A stretch of DNA of 64,000 bases from Caballeronia pedi (GTDB taxonomy: Bacteria; Pseudomonadota; Gammaproteobacteria; Burkholderiales; Burkholderiaceae), in the NCBI RefSeq assembly GCF_001544915.2, contig NZ_FCOE02000004.1, positions 310,001 to 374,000 on the forward strand, written 5' to 3'. Positions within the stretch are counted from its first letter, which is position 1. Every line of letters begins with the position of its first letter. Shown in pieces: positions 11,240 to 18,791 of the stretch. Under the pieces are notes generated by a model. The model was not told where the DNA came from and did not search any database. It saw only the letters and a list, made by a program, of their open reading frames with translations. Made by a program: the position numbers and the translations under genes.

Positions 11240-11491
11240 CTATTCGATGGCGTCCATCGGGCGCAACGAGGGTCGCGCCTCACTGAAGTATTCCATTGTC
11301 AACTTCGCAGCCGCGAGCGTGAGAGACAACGCAATGTCGACCGCCTCAAGGCGCTTCGCTTGATCGTCGCAGAGTAGTTGCTTCTGTTGCGTAACCGTTT
11401 CTTGCGCGCGCTTGATGCTGGCGGCAATTTGACCTAACCGATGGTCGATGCGCACCGTGCCTGTCGCGGTTAGAACGTTTCGTTTGCCCAT
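11240..11491 (-). CDS. Hypothetical 83-residue protein in the tRNA-Lys-flanked segment
   Basis: I do not recognise a named family. The product is charged and mostly helical (TVRIDHRLGQIAASIKRAQE ... LLCDDQAKRLEAVDIALSLT), with no membrane segment and no cysteine pair. AGGAGCGAGAC directly precedes the ATG (SD spacing 7), a strong translation signal that supports a real gene. It lies between the two copies of the tRNA-Lys 3' end and downstream, on the same strand, of frames that look like a decayed phage-type gene. A cargo gene of a small integrated element is the best guess. Confidence 0.55.
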   Translation of the reverse strand: MGKRNVLTATGTVRIDHRLGQIAASIKRAQETVTQQKQLLCDDQAKRLEAVDIALSLTLAAAKLTMEYFSEARPSLRPMDAIE

Positions 11492-11527
11492 GTCTCGCTC
11501 CTGTGTGAAAACCCGGAGCCGCCCCGG

Positions 11528-11778
11528 TCAGGGGCGGGCGGGAACAGTGACAAGGTTGGCAGACCGGGAAGCTACACCATAACCGGCAACCCTCGCGGGT
11601 TCCCTGCCACGTCCCGCCCATAGGCGTGACAAAGCACCGTGTGCCCATGGTCGAATGGGCTCGCGGGGTTCTCCGGCATGCGCCTGCATTGCGCAGGCGT
11701 ACCGGGGTGAATAGCTTCTACAGGCTGCCAAGCCTGTCGCCAGCGCAACCACGCGCTGACGTTCACAGAATACGGCAT
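11528..11778 (-). pseudogene. Possible decayed Ash/Icd-like phage gene
   Basis: Two overlapping minus-strand open frames (11572-11778 and 11528-11752) and a third (11346-11648) carry pieces that read consecutively only if frames are switched. The pieces are SPFDHGHTVLCHAYGRDVAG, GNPRGLPVMV, then FPVCQPCHCSRPPLTGAAPG. The phrase AGNPRGLPV recalls the AGxPQGWPV segments in P4 Ash / Icd-like cell-division inhibitor annotations. This resemblance is from memory. No single intact ORF with a good ribosome-binding site is visible, so I treat it as a remnant. The rest of 11492-11856 shows nothing else. Confidence 0.25.
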
Positions 11779-11856
11779 GACCCCGCGCCGCCGATTCTAT
11801 CGAAACGTCAAACTTTGTCGCGACGAGGCAATAGGACGTAGCGGATTCCAGAAAGC

Positions 11857-11887
11857 AAAAAGCCCGGTCGCACTGACCGGGCTTTTT
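11857..11887. terminator. Bidirectional terminator after tRNA-Lys
   Basis: Perfect 9-bp stem AGCCCGGTC (11861-11869) / GACCGGGCT (11875-11883) with a GCACT loop. A-run at 11857-11861 on the left and T-run at 11883-11887 on the right make it work in both directions. It should end the leftward tRNA-Lys transcript. Confidence 0.8.
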
Positions 11888-11899
11888 GATTGAATCTGG

Positions 11900-11975
11900 T
11901 GGTGGGGCGTGAGTGACTCGAACACTCGACCTACGGATTAAGAGTCCGCTGCTCTACCAACTGAGCTAACGCCCC
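11900..11975 (-). tRNA. tRNA-Lys (anticodon CTT)
   Basis: Minus-strand cloverleaf starting GGGGCGTTAGCTCAGTTGG and ending ACGCCCC-A-CCA. The anticodon stem GCGGA/TCCGT encloses the loop CTCTTAA, anticodon CTT, which reads AAG. The T-arm GAGTGTTCGAGTCACTC is perfect, and the CCA end is encoded. Length 76 nt. A partial copy of its 3' end lies at 11170-11191. Confidence 0.97.
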
Positions 11976-12129
11976 AACAGAAACGAGATTATAGCGGGAG
12001 CTTTTCCGGAAGCGCAAGCCCCTGCGCGAGAAATTTCTTAAATTTCTGACGAAGCCGTCCGACACGCGAATCAGCACGCCCCTTTCAGCCCGGTATCATG
12101 ACGCATCTTCCCACGCCACGATCCCCGTA

Positions 12130-12537
12130 ATGGACGAAACCGCCATCCGCGCCCTGCTCGACAGCATCCTGGCCCCGTGGGTCAAGGAATTGCGGCTCGC
12201 GCCCGAATCCATCGATGAAAACGCCGTCACGTTGCGCCTGCCGTATTCGGACCACTTGCGCCACGCCGGCGGCGTCATCTGCGGACAAGTCTTCATGGCC
12301 GCCGCCGATACCGCGATGGTCGTCGCCATCTCGCACGTCATGGGCGGCTTCTCGCCAATGACCACTGTGTCCCTGAACACGACCTTCATGCGCCCCGTCA
12401 AATCCGGCGACGTCCTCGTGACAGCCAAGGTCAAACGCCGCGGCCGCAATCTCGTCTTCGGGGAAATCGACCTGCACGACGAACAGGGCGAACTCGCCGC
12501 CCACGCCACCACCACCTACGCGCTCATCAACAAGTAA
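12130..12537 (+). CDS. PaaI/YigI-type hotdog thioesterase
   Basis: Predicted acyl-CoA thioesterase of the hotdog fold. The 135-residue product has the characteristic central helix segment LRHAGGVICGQVFMAAADTA (about 48-67), with the Asp/Ala-rich turn used in catalysis. The strand pair TVSLNTTFMRPVKSGDVLVT follows, then the closing strand AHATTTYAL. The substrate cannot be read from the sequence. The stop codon is immediately followed by the ATG of the patatin gene, so the two lipid-related genes are almost certainly translationally coupled, with the OsmC gene as a third member. Confidence 0.85.
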   Translation: MDETAIRALLDSILAPWVKELRLAPESIDENAVTLRLPYSDHLRHAGGVICGQVFMAAADTAMVVAISHVMGGFSPMTTVSLNTTFMRPVKSGDVLVTAKVKRRGRNLVFGEIDLHDEQGELAAHATTTYALINK

Positions 12538-13407
12538 ATGTTCGATCAGGTCGTATTCGCCGGCGGCGGCAACCGCTGCTGGTGGCAAGCCGGGTTCTGG
12601 GATGTTATTCGGCCGGAACTGAACCTCAGGCCGCGCATCATCGCGGGCATATCGGCGGGCGCGGCAACCGCCTGCATGCTCTACACGAACGAGTCGCGCT
12701 GGGTGATGGACTGCTACGCGCACGCGCTGCGCGACAACACCCGCAACGCCTACTGGGGCAACCTGCTGCGCGGACGATCGGTGTTTCCGCATTACCGCAT
12801 CTATCGACAGGCGTTGCTCGACATCTTCGCGGATCGCTTCCACGAGTTCACGAACGCGCCCGAGATCCGCATCGGCGTGTCGCATCTGCCGCGCTGGCTC
12901 GGCGCGCGCAGCGCCGTCGCGGCGGGGCTCATCGCGTACAACATCGAAAAGTACGTGCGCAAGACGCTGCATCCGACGCTCGGGCAAGCGCTCGGTTTTC
13001 ATCCGGAATTCTTGAAAGCGCAGGAGTGCGCGACGATCGACGATCTCGCCGATCTGATCCTGCAATCGTCGAGCACGCCGCCGTTCACGCCGATCCTGCG
13101 ACGCAACGGCCGCCCGGTTCTCGATGGCGGCATGGTCGACAACGTGCCCGTCTCCGCGCTGGACGCATCGCCGGGCCTCGTGCTCGTGATGGTCACGCGT
13201 CTTTATCCGCGCGAGCGCATGTTCATCGTGCCGCACGGCGAGCAGAAGCGCCTCTATATTCAGCCGTCGCGCAAGGTGCCGATTTCTAGCTGGGACTATA
13301 CGAGCCCGTCGCAAATGCAACATGCTTATGATCTGGGCCGCGCGGACGGTGAGGATTTTCTGGAACGTCTTCCGCGTGTGATGGAAACCGCTTCGCATCT
13401 CGCTTGA
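12538..13407 (+). CDS. Patatin-like phospholipase
   Basis: Predicted Ser-Asp dyad acyl hydrolase. The 289-residue product has the oxyanion loop GGGNR (9-13), the nucleophile elbow GISAG (about 38-42, GxSxG) and the catalytic DGGMVDN (about 198), all three patatin hallmarks. There is no signal peptide, so it is likely cytoplasmic or peripheral. ATG abuts the stop of the thioesterase gene. Its 3' end (GCTTGAGGAG) forms the ribosome-binding site of the OsmC gene. A joint role in phospholipid or acyl-ester turnover is inferred from the cluster. Confidence 0.88.
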   Translation: MFDQVVFAGGGNRCWWQAGFWDVIRPELNLRPRIIAGISAGAATACMLYTNESRWVMDCYAHALRDNTRNAYWGNLLRGRSVFPHYRIYRQALLDIFADRFHEFTNAPEIRIGVSHLPRWLGARSAVAAGLIAYNIEKYVRKTLHPTLGQALGFHPEFLKAQECATIDDLADLILQSSSTPPFTPILRRNGRPVLDGGMVDNVPVSALDASPGLVLVMVTRLYPRERMFIVPHGEQKRLYIQPSRKVPISSWDYTSPSQMQHAYDLGRADGEDFLERLPRVMETASHLA

Positions 13408-13417
13408 GGAGCAGACC

Positions 13418-13894
13418 GTGGCGAAGAAGCACACTTACGAACTGAGCATCGACTGGACGGGCAATCTCGGTTCCGGCACTTCGGCCTATGACGCGTATTC
13501 GCGCGATCATCTGGTTCGCGTCGGAAACAAGACCGCGATCGAAGCATCGAGCGATCCGGCGTTTCGCGGCGACCCCGCGCGCCACAATCCGGAAGAGTTG
13601 TTCGTGGCGTCGCTGTCGTCGTGCCACATGCTCTGGTATCTGCACCTGTGCGCGACGAACCGGATCGTCGTGACGGGTTATGTCGATGAAGCCATCGGCA
13701 CGATGCAGGAAGAGGCGAAGGGAGACGGGCGCTTCGTCGACGTGCTGTTGCGCCCGCGCGTGACGATCGGCGCGGGCGGCAACGCCGATCTCGCGGCGCG
13801 CCTGCATGAAGAGGCGCACCGCTTCTGCTTCATCGCGAACTCGGTGAATTTTCCGGTGCGCTGCGAGCCGTCGATCGATATCTCGACGGTCTGA
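13418..13894 (+). CDS. OsmC/Ohr-family protein
   Basis: Member of the OsmC family of thiol-dependent peroxidases that reduce organic hydroperoxides. The 158-residue product has the family core NPEELFVASLSSCHMLWYLH with its reactive cysteine (about residue 69). The second thiol falls in the C-terminal HRFCFIANSVNFPVRC region. The gene starts at GTG 13418 with GAGGAG 7 nt upstream, overlapping the end of the patatin gene. The thioesterase-patatin-OsmC grouping suggests handling of damaged acyl lipids, but this is inference. Confidence 0.85.
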   Translation: MAKKHTYELSIDWTGNLGSGTSAYDAYSRDHLVRVGNKTAIEASSDPAFRGDPARHNPEELFVASLSSCHMLWYLHLCATNRIVVTGYVDEAIGTMQEEAKGDGRFVDVLLRPRVTIGAGGNADLAARLHEEAHRFCFIANSVNFPVRCEPSIDISTV

Positions 13895-13903
13895 ATCGAA
13901 AGC

Positions 13904-14920
13904 TCAGCGGCGGCGCGCGTGCTGAAGCGCTTCCTTGTTGAAGACGCTGGACGTATCGCCGTCATTGAACGCGAGGATATTGCGGAACGCCGCGCCGAAG
14001 TACAGCTCGTAGCTCTCGCGCTCTACATAACCGATGTGCGGCGTGCAGATCACGTTCTCCAGCCGCAGCAGGCCATAGCCCTGCAGAATCGGCTCGCTCT
14101 CGAACACATCGACCGCGACCATGCCCGGCCGGTTGTGATGCAGCGAATTGAGCAGCGCGTTTTCTTCGAGCAGTTCGGCGCGGCTCGTGTTGACGAAGAG
14201 CGCGGTCGGCTTCATGCGCATCAGATCGTCCTGTTTGACGATGCCGGTCGTTTCGTCGGTCAGGCGCAGATGCAGGGTGAGCACATCGCTCTGTTCGAAC
14301 AGCGCCTCGCGGCTCTCGGCGACCGCGAAGCCGTCCTCGCGCGCCGCGCCTTGCGAATGCTCGCGTCCGTATACCAGCACGTTCATCCCGAACGCTTTGC
14401 CGTAACCGGCCACCAGCTTGCCGATCTTGCCGTATCCCCAGATGCCGAGCGTCTGTCCGCGCAGCACCTGACCGAGACCGAAGTTCGGCGGCAGCGCCGA
14501 TGTCTTCAGCCCCGATTGCTGCCACGCGCCTTGCTTCAGATTCGCGACGTACTGCGGAATGCGCCGCTGCGCCGCCATGATGAGCGCCCACGTCAGTTCC
14601 GCCGGCGCGACCGGCGAGCCCGTGCCCTCCAGCACCGCGATGCCGCGTTCCGTGCACGCATCGACATCGATATGCCCGCCGCCCGCGCGCCCCGTCTGGC
14701 TGATCATGCGCAGCTTCGGGCACTTGTCGAGCAATTGCGAACTGATGCGGGTGCGTTCGCGAATCAACACGAGCGCGTCCACTTCCGAAAGTCTGCTGGC
14801 CAACTGTCCGAGACCACGCACCGTGTTATTGAAGACCTTTACCTCATGGTCGTCGAGCAAATGGAAGCAGTCGAGCTTCCGGACGGCGTCCTGGTAGTCG
14901 TCGAGAATGGCGATTTTCAT
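13904..14920 (-). CDS. D-2-hydroxyacid dehydrogenase (NAD-dependent)
   Basis: Oxidoreductase of the D-isomer-specific 2-hydroxyacid dehydrogenase family. The 338-residue product begins MKIAILDDYQDAVRKLDCF. It has the Rossmann motif LGIWGYGKIGKLVAGYGKAF, the catalytic arginine segment ALFVNTSRAELL, the Glu segment VAVDVFESEP and the histidine in CTPHIGYVERESYE. Substrate unknown; 3-phosphoglycerate dehydrogenase-like annotations are common for such proteins but not provable here. First base 14920 matches the family N-terminus but has no clear ribosome-binding site; ATG at 14947 is an alternative. It is convergent with the OsmC gene. Confidence 0.88.
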   Translation of the reverse strand: MKIAILDDYQDAVRKLDCFHLLDDHEVKVFNNTVRGLGQLASRLSEVDALVLIRERTRISSQLLDKCPKLRMISQTGRAGGGHIDVDACTERGIAVLEGTGSPVAPAELTWALIMAAQRRIPQYVANLKQGAWQQSGLKTSALPPNFGLGQVLRGQTLGIWGYGKIGKLVAGYGKAFGMNVLVYGREHSQGAAREDGFAVAESREALFEQSDVLTLHLRLTDETTGIVKQDDLMRMKPTALFVNTSRAELLEENALLNSLHHNRPGMVAVDVFESEPILQGYGLLRLENVICTPHIGYVERESYELYFGAAFRNILAFNDGDTSSVFNKEALQHARRR

Positions 14921-15406
14921 GGGCATTGGTTGGCTTTTGTTAGGCATCAAACGTGCTGCTTTATAGGCGAGGGCGAGAATAGAGCACTTAAATTCGGGTA
15001 ACTACCGATAAATTGCGCTCTATTGCAGGTTATTGCGCTGCATCACGAGGTTCCCGCGATGCGGTGTTATGCTTGACTCCCCATTTTTCCGGAGCCTCGC
15101 AGGTCCGCGCCAAAAAAAGAATTCCAGCGCAACTGGCGGAAAACACAGTGATCGGCGAGGAGGCAGGCCACTTAGTATCTCTTTTTAACAGTTTGTTCCT
15201 TTGCGACGCAAGCCGCGAGCAGGTACGGTTTGCAGTCGAAGGATTCATGCCCGTGACGCCGCATTGGCTCGCGAACCGCAATTCGTGCAACGAACGCGCG
15301 TATCGGACGTGCACGAAAGCGCCCGGCGGTTCGAGTCGCAAACGCCTCTCGCATGCAGCGTCAGTTGGGCGATTGGTTTTCATTGCAGAAGAACGGAGAC
15401 AGCTCG
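14921..15406. other. Non-coding region between the dehydrogenase and pckG
   Basis: About 490 bp divergent spacer containing promoters and leaders for both neighbours. I see no convincing gene and no clear terminator. It includes A- and T-rich tracts (around 15111-15118 and 15181-15187) and a TTGACT at about 15073 without a well-placed -10 partner. Short open frames here lack ribosome-binding sites. Confidence 0.4.
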
Positions 15407-17278
15407 ATGAACCAGCCCGCAGTAGTCGAAGATCACAATAAAAATGCCGTCGACATCAAAGCGCCGGCCTATGTCCGGCACCGACGACTCATCGAATGGG
15501 TGCAGCGCGTCGCGGCCCTGACCAAGCCGGATCGTATCGAATGGTGTGATGGTTCGCAGGAAGAATACGACCGGCTCTGCCAGCAGATGGTCGCCGCCGG
15601 CACGATGAAGAAGCTCAATCCCGAGAAGCGCCCGAATTCCTTCCTCGCGTGCTCGGATCCCTCGGATGTCGCGCGCGTCGAAGATCGCACCTTCATCTGC
15701 TCGCAGCGCCGCGAAGACGCCGGCCCGACCAACAACTGGATCGATCCGCAGGAAATGCGCGTGACGCTCGACGGTCTGTTCGACGGCGCGATGCGCGGCC
15801 GCACCATGTACGTCGTGCCGTTCTCGATGGGCCCGCTCGGCTCGCCGATCGCGCATATCGGCGTCGAGTTGTCCGATAGCCCGTACGTCGTGACGAACAT
15901 GCGCATCATGACGCGCATGGGCCGCGCGGTGTACGACGTGCTGGGCGCCGACGGCGAGTTCGTGCCGTGCGTGCATTCGGTCGGCGCGCCGCTGGCCGAT
16001 GGCCGCAAGGACGTGGCCTGGCCGTGCAACGACACGAAGTACATCGTTCATTTCCCCGAAGCGCGCGAAATCTGGAGTTTCGGCTCGGGTTACGGCGGCA
16101 ATGCGTTGCTCGGCAAGAAATGCTTCGCGCTGCGCATCGCATCGACGATGGGCCGCGACGAAGGCTGGCTCGCCGAGCACATGCTGATTCTCGGCGTCAC
16201 GTCGCCGCAGGGACGCAAGTATCACGTCGCGGCGGCGTTCCCGTCCGCGTGCGGCAAGACCAATTTCGCGATGCTGATCCCGCCGAGCGATCTCGACGGC
16301 TGGAAGGTCACGACGATCGGCGACGACATCGCGTGGATCAAGCCGGGCCGCGACGGCCGCCTGTACGCGATCAACCCGGAAGCGGGTTACTTCGGCGTAG
16401 CGCCCGGCACGAGTGAAAAGACCAACTTCAACGCGATGGCCACGTTGAAGGAAAACGTGATCTTCACCAACGTCGCGCTCACCGACGACGGCGATGTCTG
16501 GTGGGAAGGCATGACCGACGCGCCGCCCGCGCATCTGATCGACTGGCAGGGCCGCGACTGGACGCCGGACATCGCGAAGGAAACGGGCGCGAAGGCCGCG
16601 CATCCGAACGCGCGCTTCACGGCGCCGGCGTCGCAATGTCCGTCGATCGACGCCGATTGGGAGAATCCGGCCGGCGTGCCGATCGATGCGTTCATCTTCG
16701 GCGGACGCCGCTCCAACACGGTGCCGCTCGTGACCGAAGCGCGCGACTGGAAGGAAGGCGTCTACATGGCAGCGACCATGGGTTCCGAAACCACCGCCGC
16801 CGCCGCGGGCCAGCAGGGCGTCGTGCGCCGCGATCCGTTCGCGATGCTGCCGTTCTGCGGCTACAACATGGCCGATTATTTCGGCCATTGGCTGAAGATG
16901 GGCGAACGTCTCGAAGCGCTGGACGCGAAAGCGCCGAAGTTCTTCTGCGTCAACTGGTTCCGTAAGGGCGACGACGGCAAGTTCGTGTGGCCGGGCTTCG
17001 GCGAGAACATGCGAGTGCTGAACTGGATGATCGGCCGCATCGAAGGCACGGCGAATGGCGAGGAGCACGCGTTCGGCATCTCGCCGCGTTACGAGGACAT
17101 CGATTGGGGCGCGCTCGGATTCACGCGCGAGCAATTCGAGCAGGTCATCTCGGTCAACGACACGGCCTGGCGCGACGAACTCGCGCTGCACGACGAATTG
17201 TTCACGAAATTGCGGCACGGTTTGCCGCAGGCGCTGCCCGATGCGAAGGCCGGCATGGAAAAGCGTCTGGCAGCCTGA
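15407..17278 (+). CDS. pckG: Phosphoenolpyruvate carboxykinase (GTP)
   Basis: Gluconeogenic enzyme converting oxaloacetate + GTP to PEP + CO2 + GDP. The 623-residue product has the GTP-type P-loop [15 protein letters not shown] (near 280), the metal-binding segment [13 protein letters not shown], the [10 protein letters not shown] loop and the [20 protein letters not shown] segment. Length fits the GTP family (about 600-620), not the shorter ATP family. ATG 15407 has GGAGA 8 nt upstream; an in-frame ATG at 15353 lacks a site. It stands alone, with a strong terminator after it. Confidence 0.96.
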   Translation: MNQPAVVEDHNKNAVDIKAPAYVRHRRLIEWVQRVAALTKPDRIEWCDGSQEEYDRLCQQMVAAGTMKKLNPEKRPNSFLACSDPSDVARVEDRTFICSQRREDAGPTNNWIDPQEMRVTLDGLFDGAMRGRTMYVVPFSMGPLGSPIAHIGVELSDSPYVVTNMRIMTRMGRAVYDVLGADGEFVPCVHSVGAPLADGRKDVAWPCNDTKYIVHFPEAREIWSFGSGYGGNALLGKKCFALRIASTMGRDEGWLAEHMLILGVTSPQGRKYHVAAAFPSACGKTNFAMLIPPSDLDGWKVTTIGDDIAWIKPGRDGRLYAINPEAGYFGVAPGTSEKTNFNAMATLKENVIFTNVALTDDGDVWWEGMTDAPPAHLIDWQGRDWTPDIAKETGAKAAHPNARFTAPASQCPSIDADWENPAGVPIDAFIFGGRRSNTVPLVTEARDWKEGVYMAATMGSETTAAAAGQQGVVRRDPFAMLPFCGYNMADYFGHWLKMGERLEALDAKAPKFFCVNWFRKGDDGKFVWPGFGENMRVLNWMIGRIEGTANGEEHAFGISPRYEDIDWGALGFTREQFEQVISVNDTAWRDELALHDELFTKLRHGLPQALPDAKAGMEKRLAA

Positions 17279-17342
17279 GCGGATCGTCCGGCGTGATGCT
17301 GCGCCGGATTCGTCTCGCAAACTGAATCAATCCCCATATATC

Positions 17343-17368
17343 GGGCCCGTTTCGACGGGCCCGTTTTT
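17343..17368 (+). terminator. Terminator after pckG
   Basis: Perfect stem GGGCCCGT (17343-17350) / ACGGGCCC (17355-17362) closed by a TTCG tetraloop and followed by GTTTTT. The remainder of the 17279-17615 gap is the lysR leader, where I see no further gene. Confidence 0.88.
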
Positions 17369-17615
17369 CATTGCCTACACCGTCAAAATTGACGCGACCA
17401 GCATTTCCAACATTTCGTCTATCAGCACTTACCCAGCCGGGTGTTGTGTGAACCGCAACAATCGGTGATCTTTCATCGCAGTAAGACGCCTAACATTCAG
17501 ATTTTTTTCGACTTTTTCGCGCTTCCCGGCAACTTCTGCACAAAAGTGCCGGTCCTAGGATAATCCTGAATTGCTTTGCAGCAGAATTCGAGCCGTCTAG
17601 CGGCAGGAGTGTCTT

Positions 17616-18704
17616 ATGGATCATTTGCAGTCGATGAGAGTGTTCATCCGTGTCGCGGATCTCGGCAGTTTCGCCCGGGCCGCGAGCGCGATGGACATCT
17701 CCAATGCGGTGGCTACGCGCCACGTCGCGGACCTGGAAGGCCGCCTCGGCACGCGCCTGCTCAACCGCACGACGCGCAGCCTCTCGCTCACCGAGTCCGG
17801 TCAGGTGTATCTGGAGCGGGCGCGGCAAATTCTCGACGAGCTGGAAGACGTCGAACAAATGGTGGTGGCGCGCAATCACGAACCGCTCGGTTCGCTGAGG
17901 ATCGTCGCGCCCGTGGTGTTCGGCCTGCACAACCTCGCGCCGGTCTTGCAGACGTACGCGCAGCGCTATCCGAAGGTCGTGCCGGACGTGACGCTGGTTG
18001 ACCGTCAGGTCGATCTGGTCGAGGAAGGCTTCGATGTCGGCATCGTCATCGCGCGGCAGGTGAAGAGCGCGAGCATCGTCACGCGGCGACTGACGACCGG
18101 TTGCATGACGGTCTGCGCAACGCCCGCGTATCTGGAATCGCACGGCATACCGACGCGCCCCGAGCATCTGCTCGAACATCCGTGCCTGAGCCTGCCATCG
18201 GAATATTGGGGCGACGAGCGCGTGTTCACCGGTCCGGAAGGCGAAGCGCGCGTGCGGCCGCAGAACGTGATCATTGCGAACAATACTGAGATGCTTCGGC
18301 AATTCGCTTTGCTCGGCATGGGCATCGCGATTCTGCCGAGCTATCTGATCGGCAACGATACGACGCGCGGCCAGCTCGTGCGCCTGCTCGGCGACTATCA
18401 GTTGCCGCAGGTCGAGATCAACGTCGCGTATCCGAGCCGCCGCCACTTGCCGGCGAAAGTGCGTACGTTCATCGATCATCTCGTCGAGCATTTCAGCCAG
18501 ACGCCGAATCATCAGGTGAGCGAGCAGTGGATTCGCGATGGCCGTGGCAGGCCGGGCGCATCGGCGCCGCACGCGCGCTACGAGCACGCCGATGAAACCG
18601 CGACCCCGGCGCCGCGTTCCCGTCCGATCGACGGCGAACTGGCGCCCAAACTCGCGAAGCCATCGCGCACGCGCGGGCGCTTGCCGGCGGCATCGCCTTT
18701 TTGA
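17616..18704 (+). CDS. LysR-family transcriptional regulator
   Basis: DNA-binding regulator with an N-terminal winged helix (about 1-60, VFIRVADLGSFARAASAMDI ... RLLNRTTRSLSLTESG) and a periplasmic-binding-protein-like effector domain (about 90-295). The 362-residue product is about 60 residues longer than usual. The extra C-terminal tail is rich in Arg, Pro and Ala and looks unstructured. AGGAG lies 7 nt before ATG 17616. Neither neighbour is divergent with it, so the target and ligand cannot be guessed. Confidence 0.9.
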   Translation: MDHLQSMRVFIRVADLGSFARAASAMDISNAVATRHVADLEGRLGTRLLNRTTRSLSLTESGQVYLERARQILDELEDVEQMVVARNHEPLGSLRIVAPVVFGLHNLAPVLQTYAQRYPKVVPDVTLVDRQVDLVEEGFDVGIVIARQVKSASIVTRRLTTGCMTVCATPAYLESHGIPTRPEHLLEHPCLSLPSEYWGDERVFTGPEGEARVRPQNVIIANNTEMLRQFALLGMGIAILPSYLIGNDTTRGQLVRLLGDYQLPQVEINVAYPSRRHLPAKVRTFIDHLVEHFSQTPNHQVSEQWIRDGRGRPGASAPHARYEHADETATPAPRSRPIDGELAPKLAKPSRTRGRLPAASPF

Positions 18705-18735
18705 AAGGCTCGCGCGCGAACTAAGCGCAAATAAA

Positions 18736-18768
18736 AAAACACCCGCGAATCGCTTCGCGGGTGTTTTT
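18736..18768. terminator. Bidirectional terminator between lysR and topB
   Basis: Perfect 10-bp stem CACCCGCGAA (18740-18749) / TTCGCGGGTG (18754-18763) with loop TCGC, an A-run on the left and TTTTT on the right. It serves both convergent genes. Confidence 0.9.
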
Positions 18769-18791
18769 CTTTGTAGCCTGAAAAAAGACGC

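Noticed and set aside
14951..15400. Short open frames between the 2-hydroxyacid dehydrogenase and pckG
   Set aside because: They have no ribosome-binding sites, odd composition and no recognisable motif.
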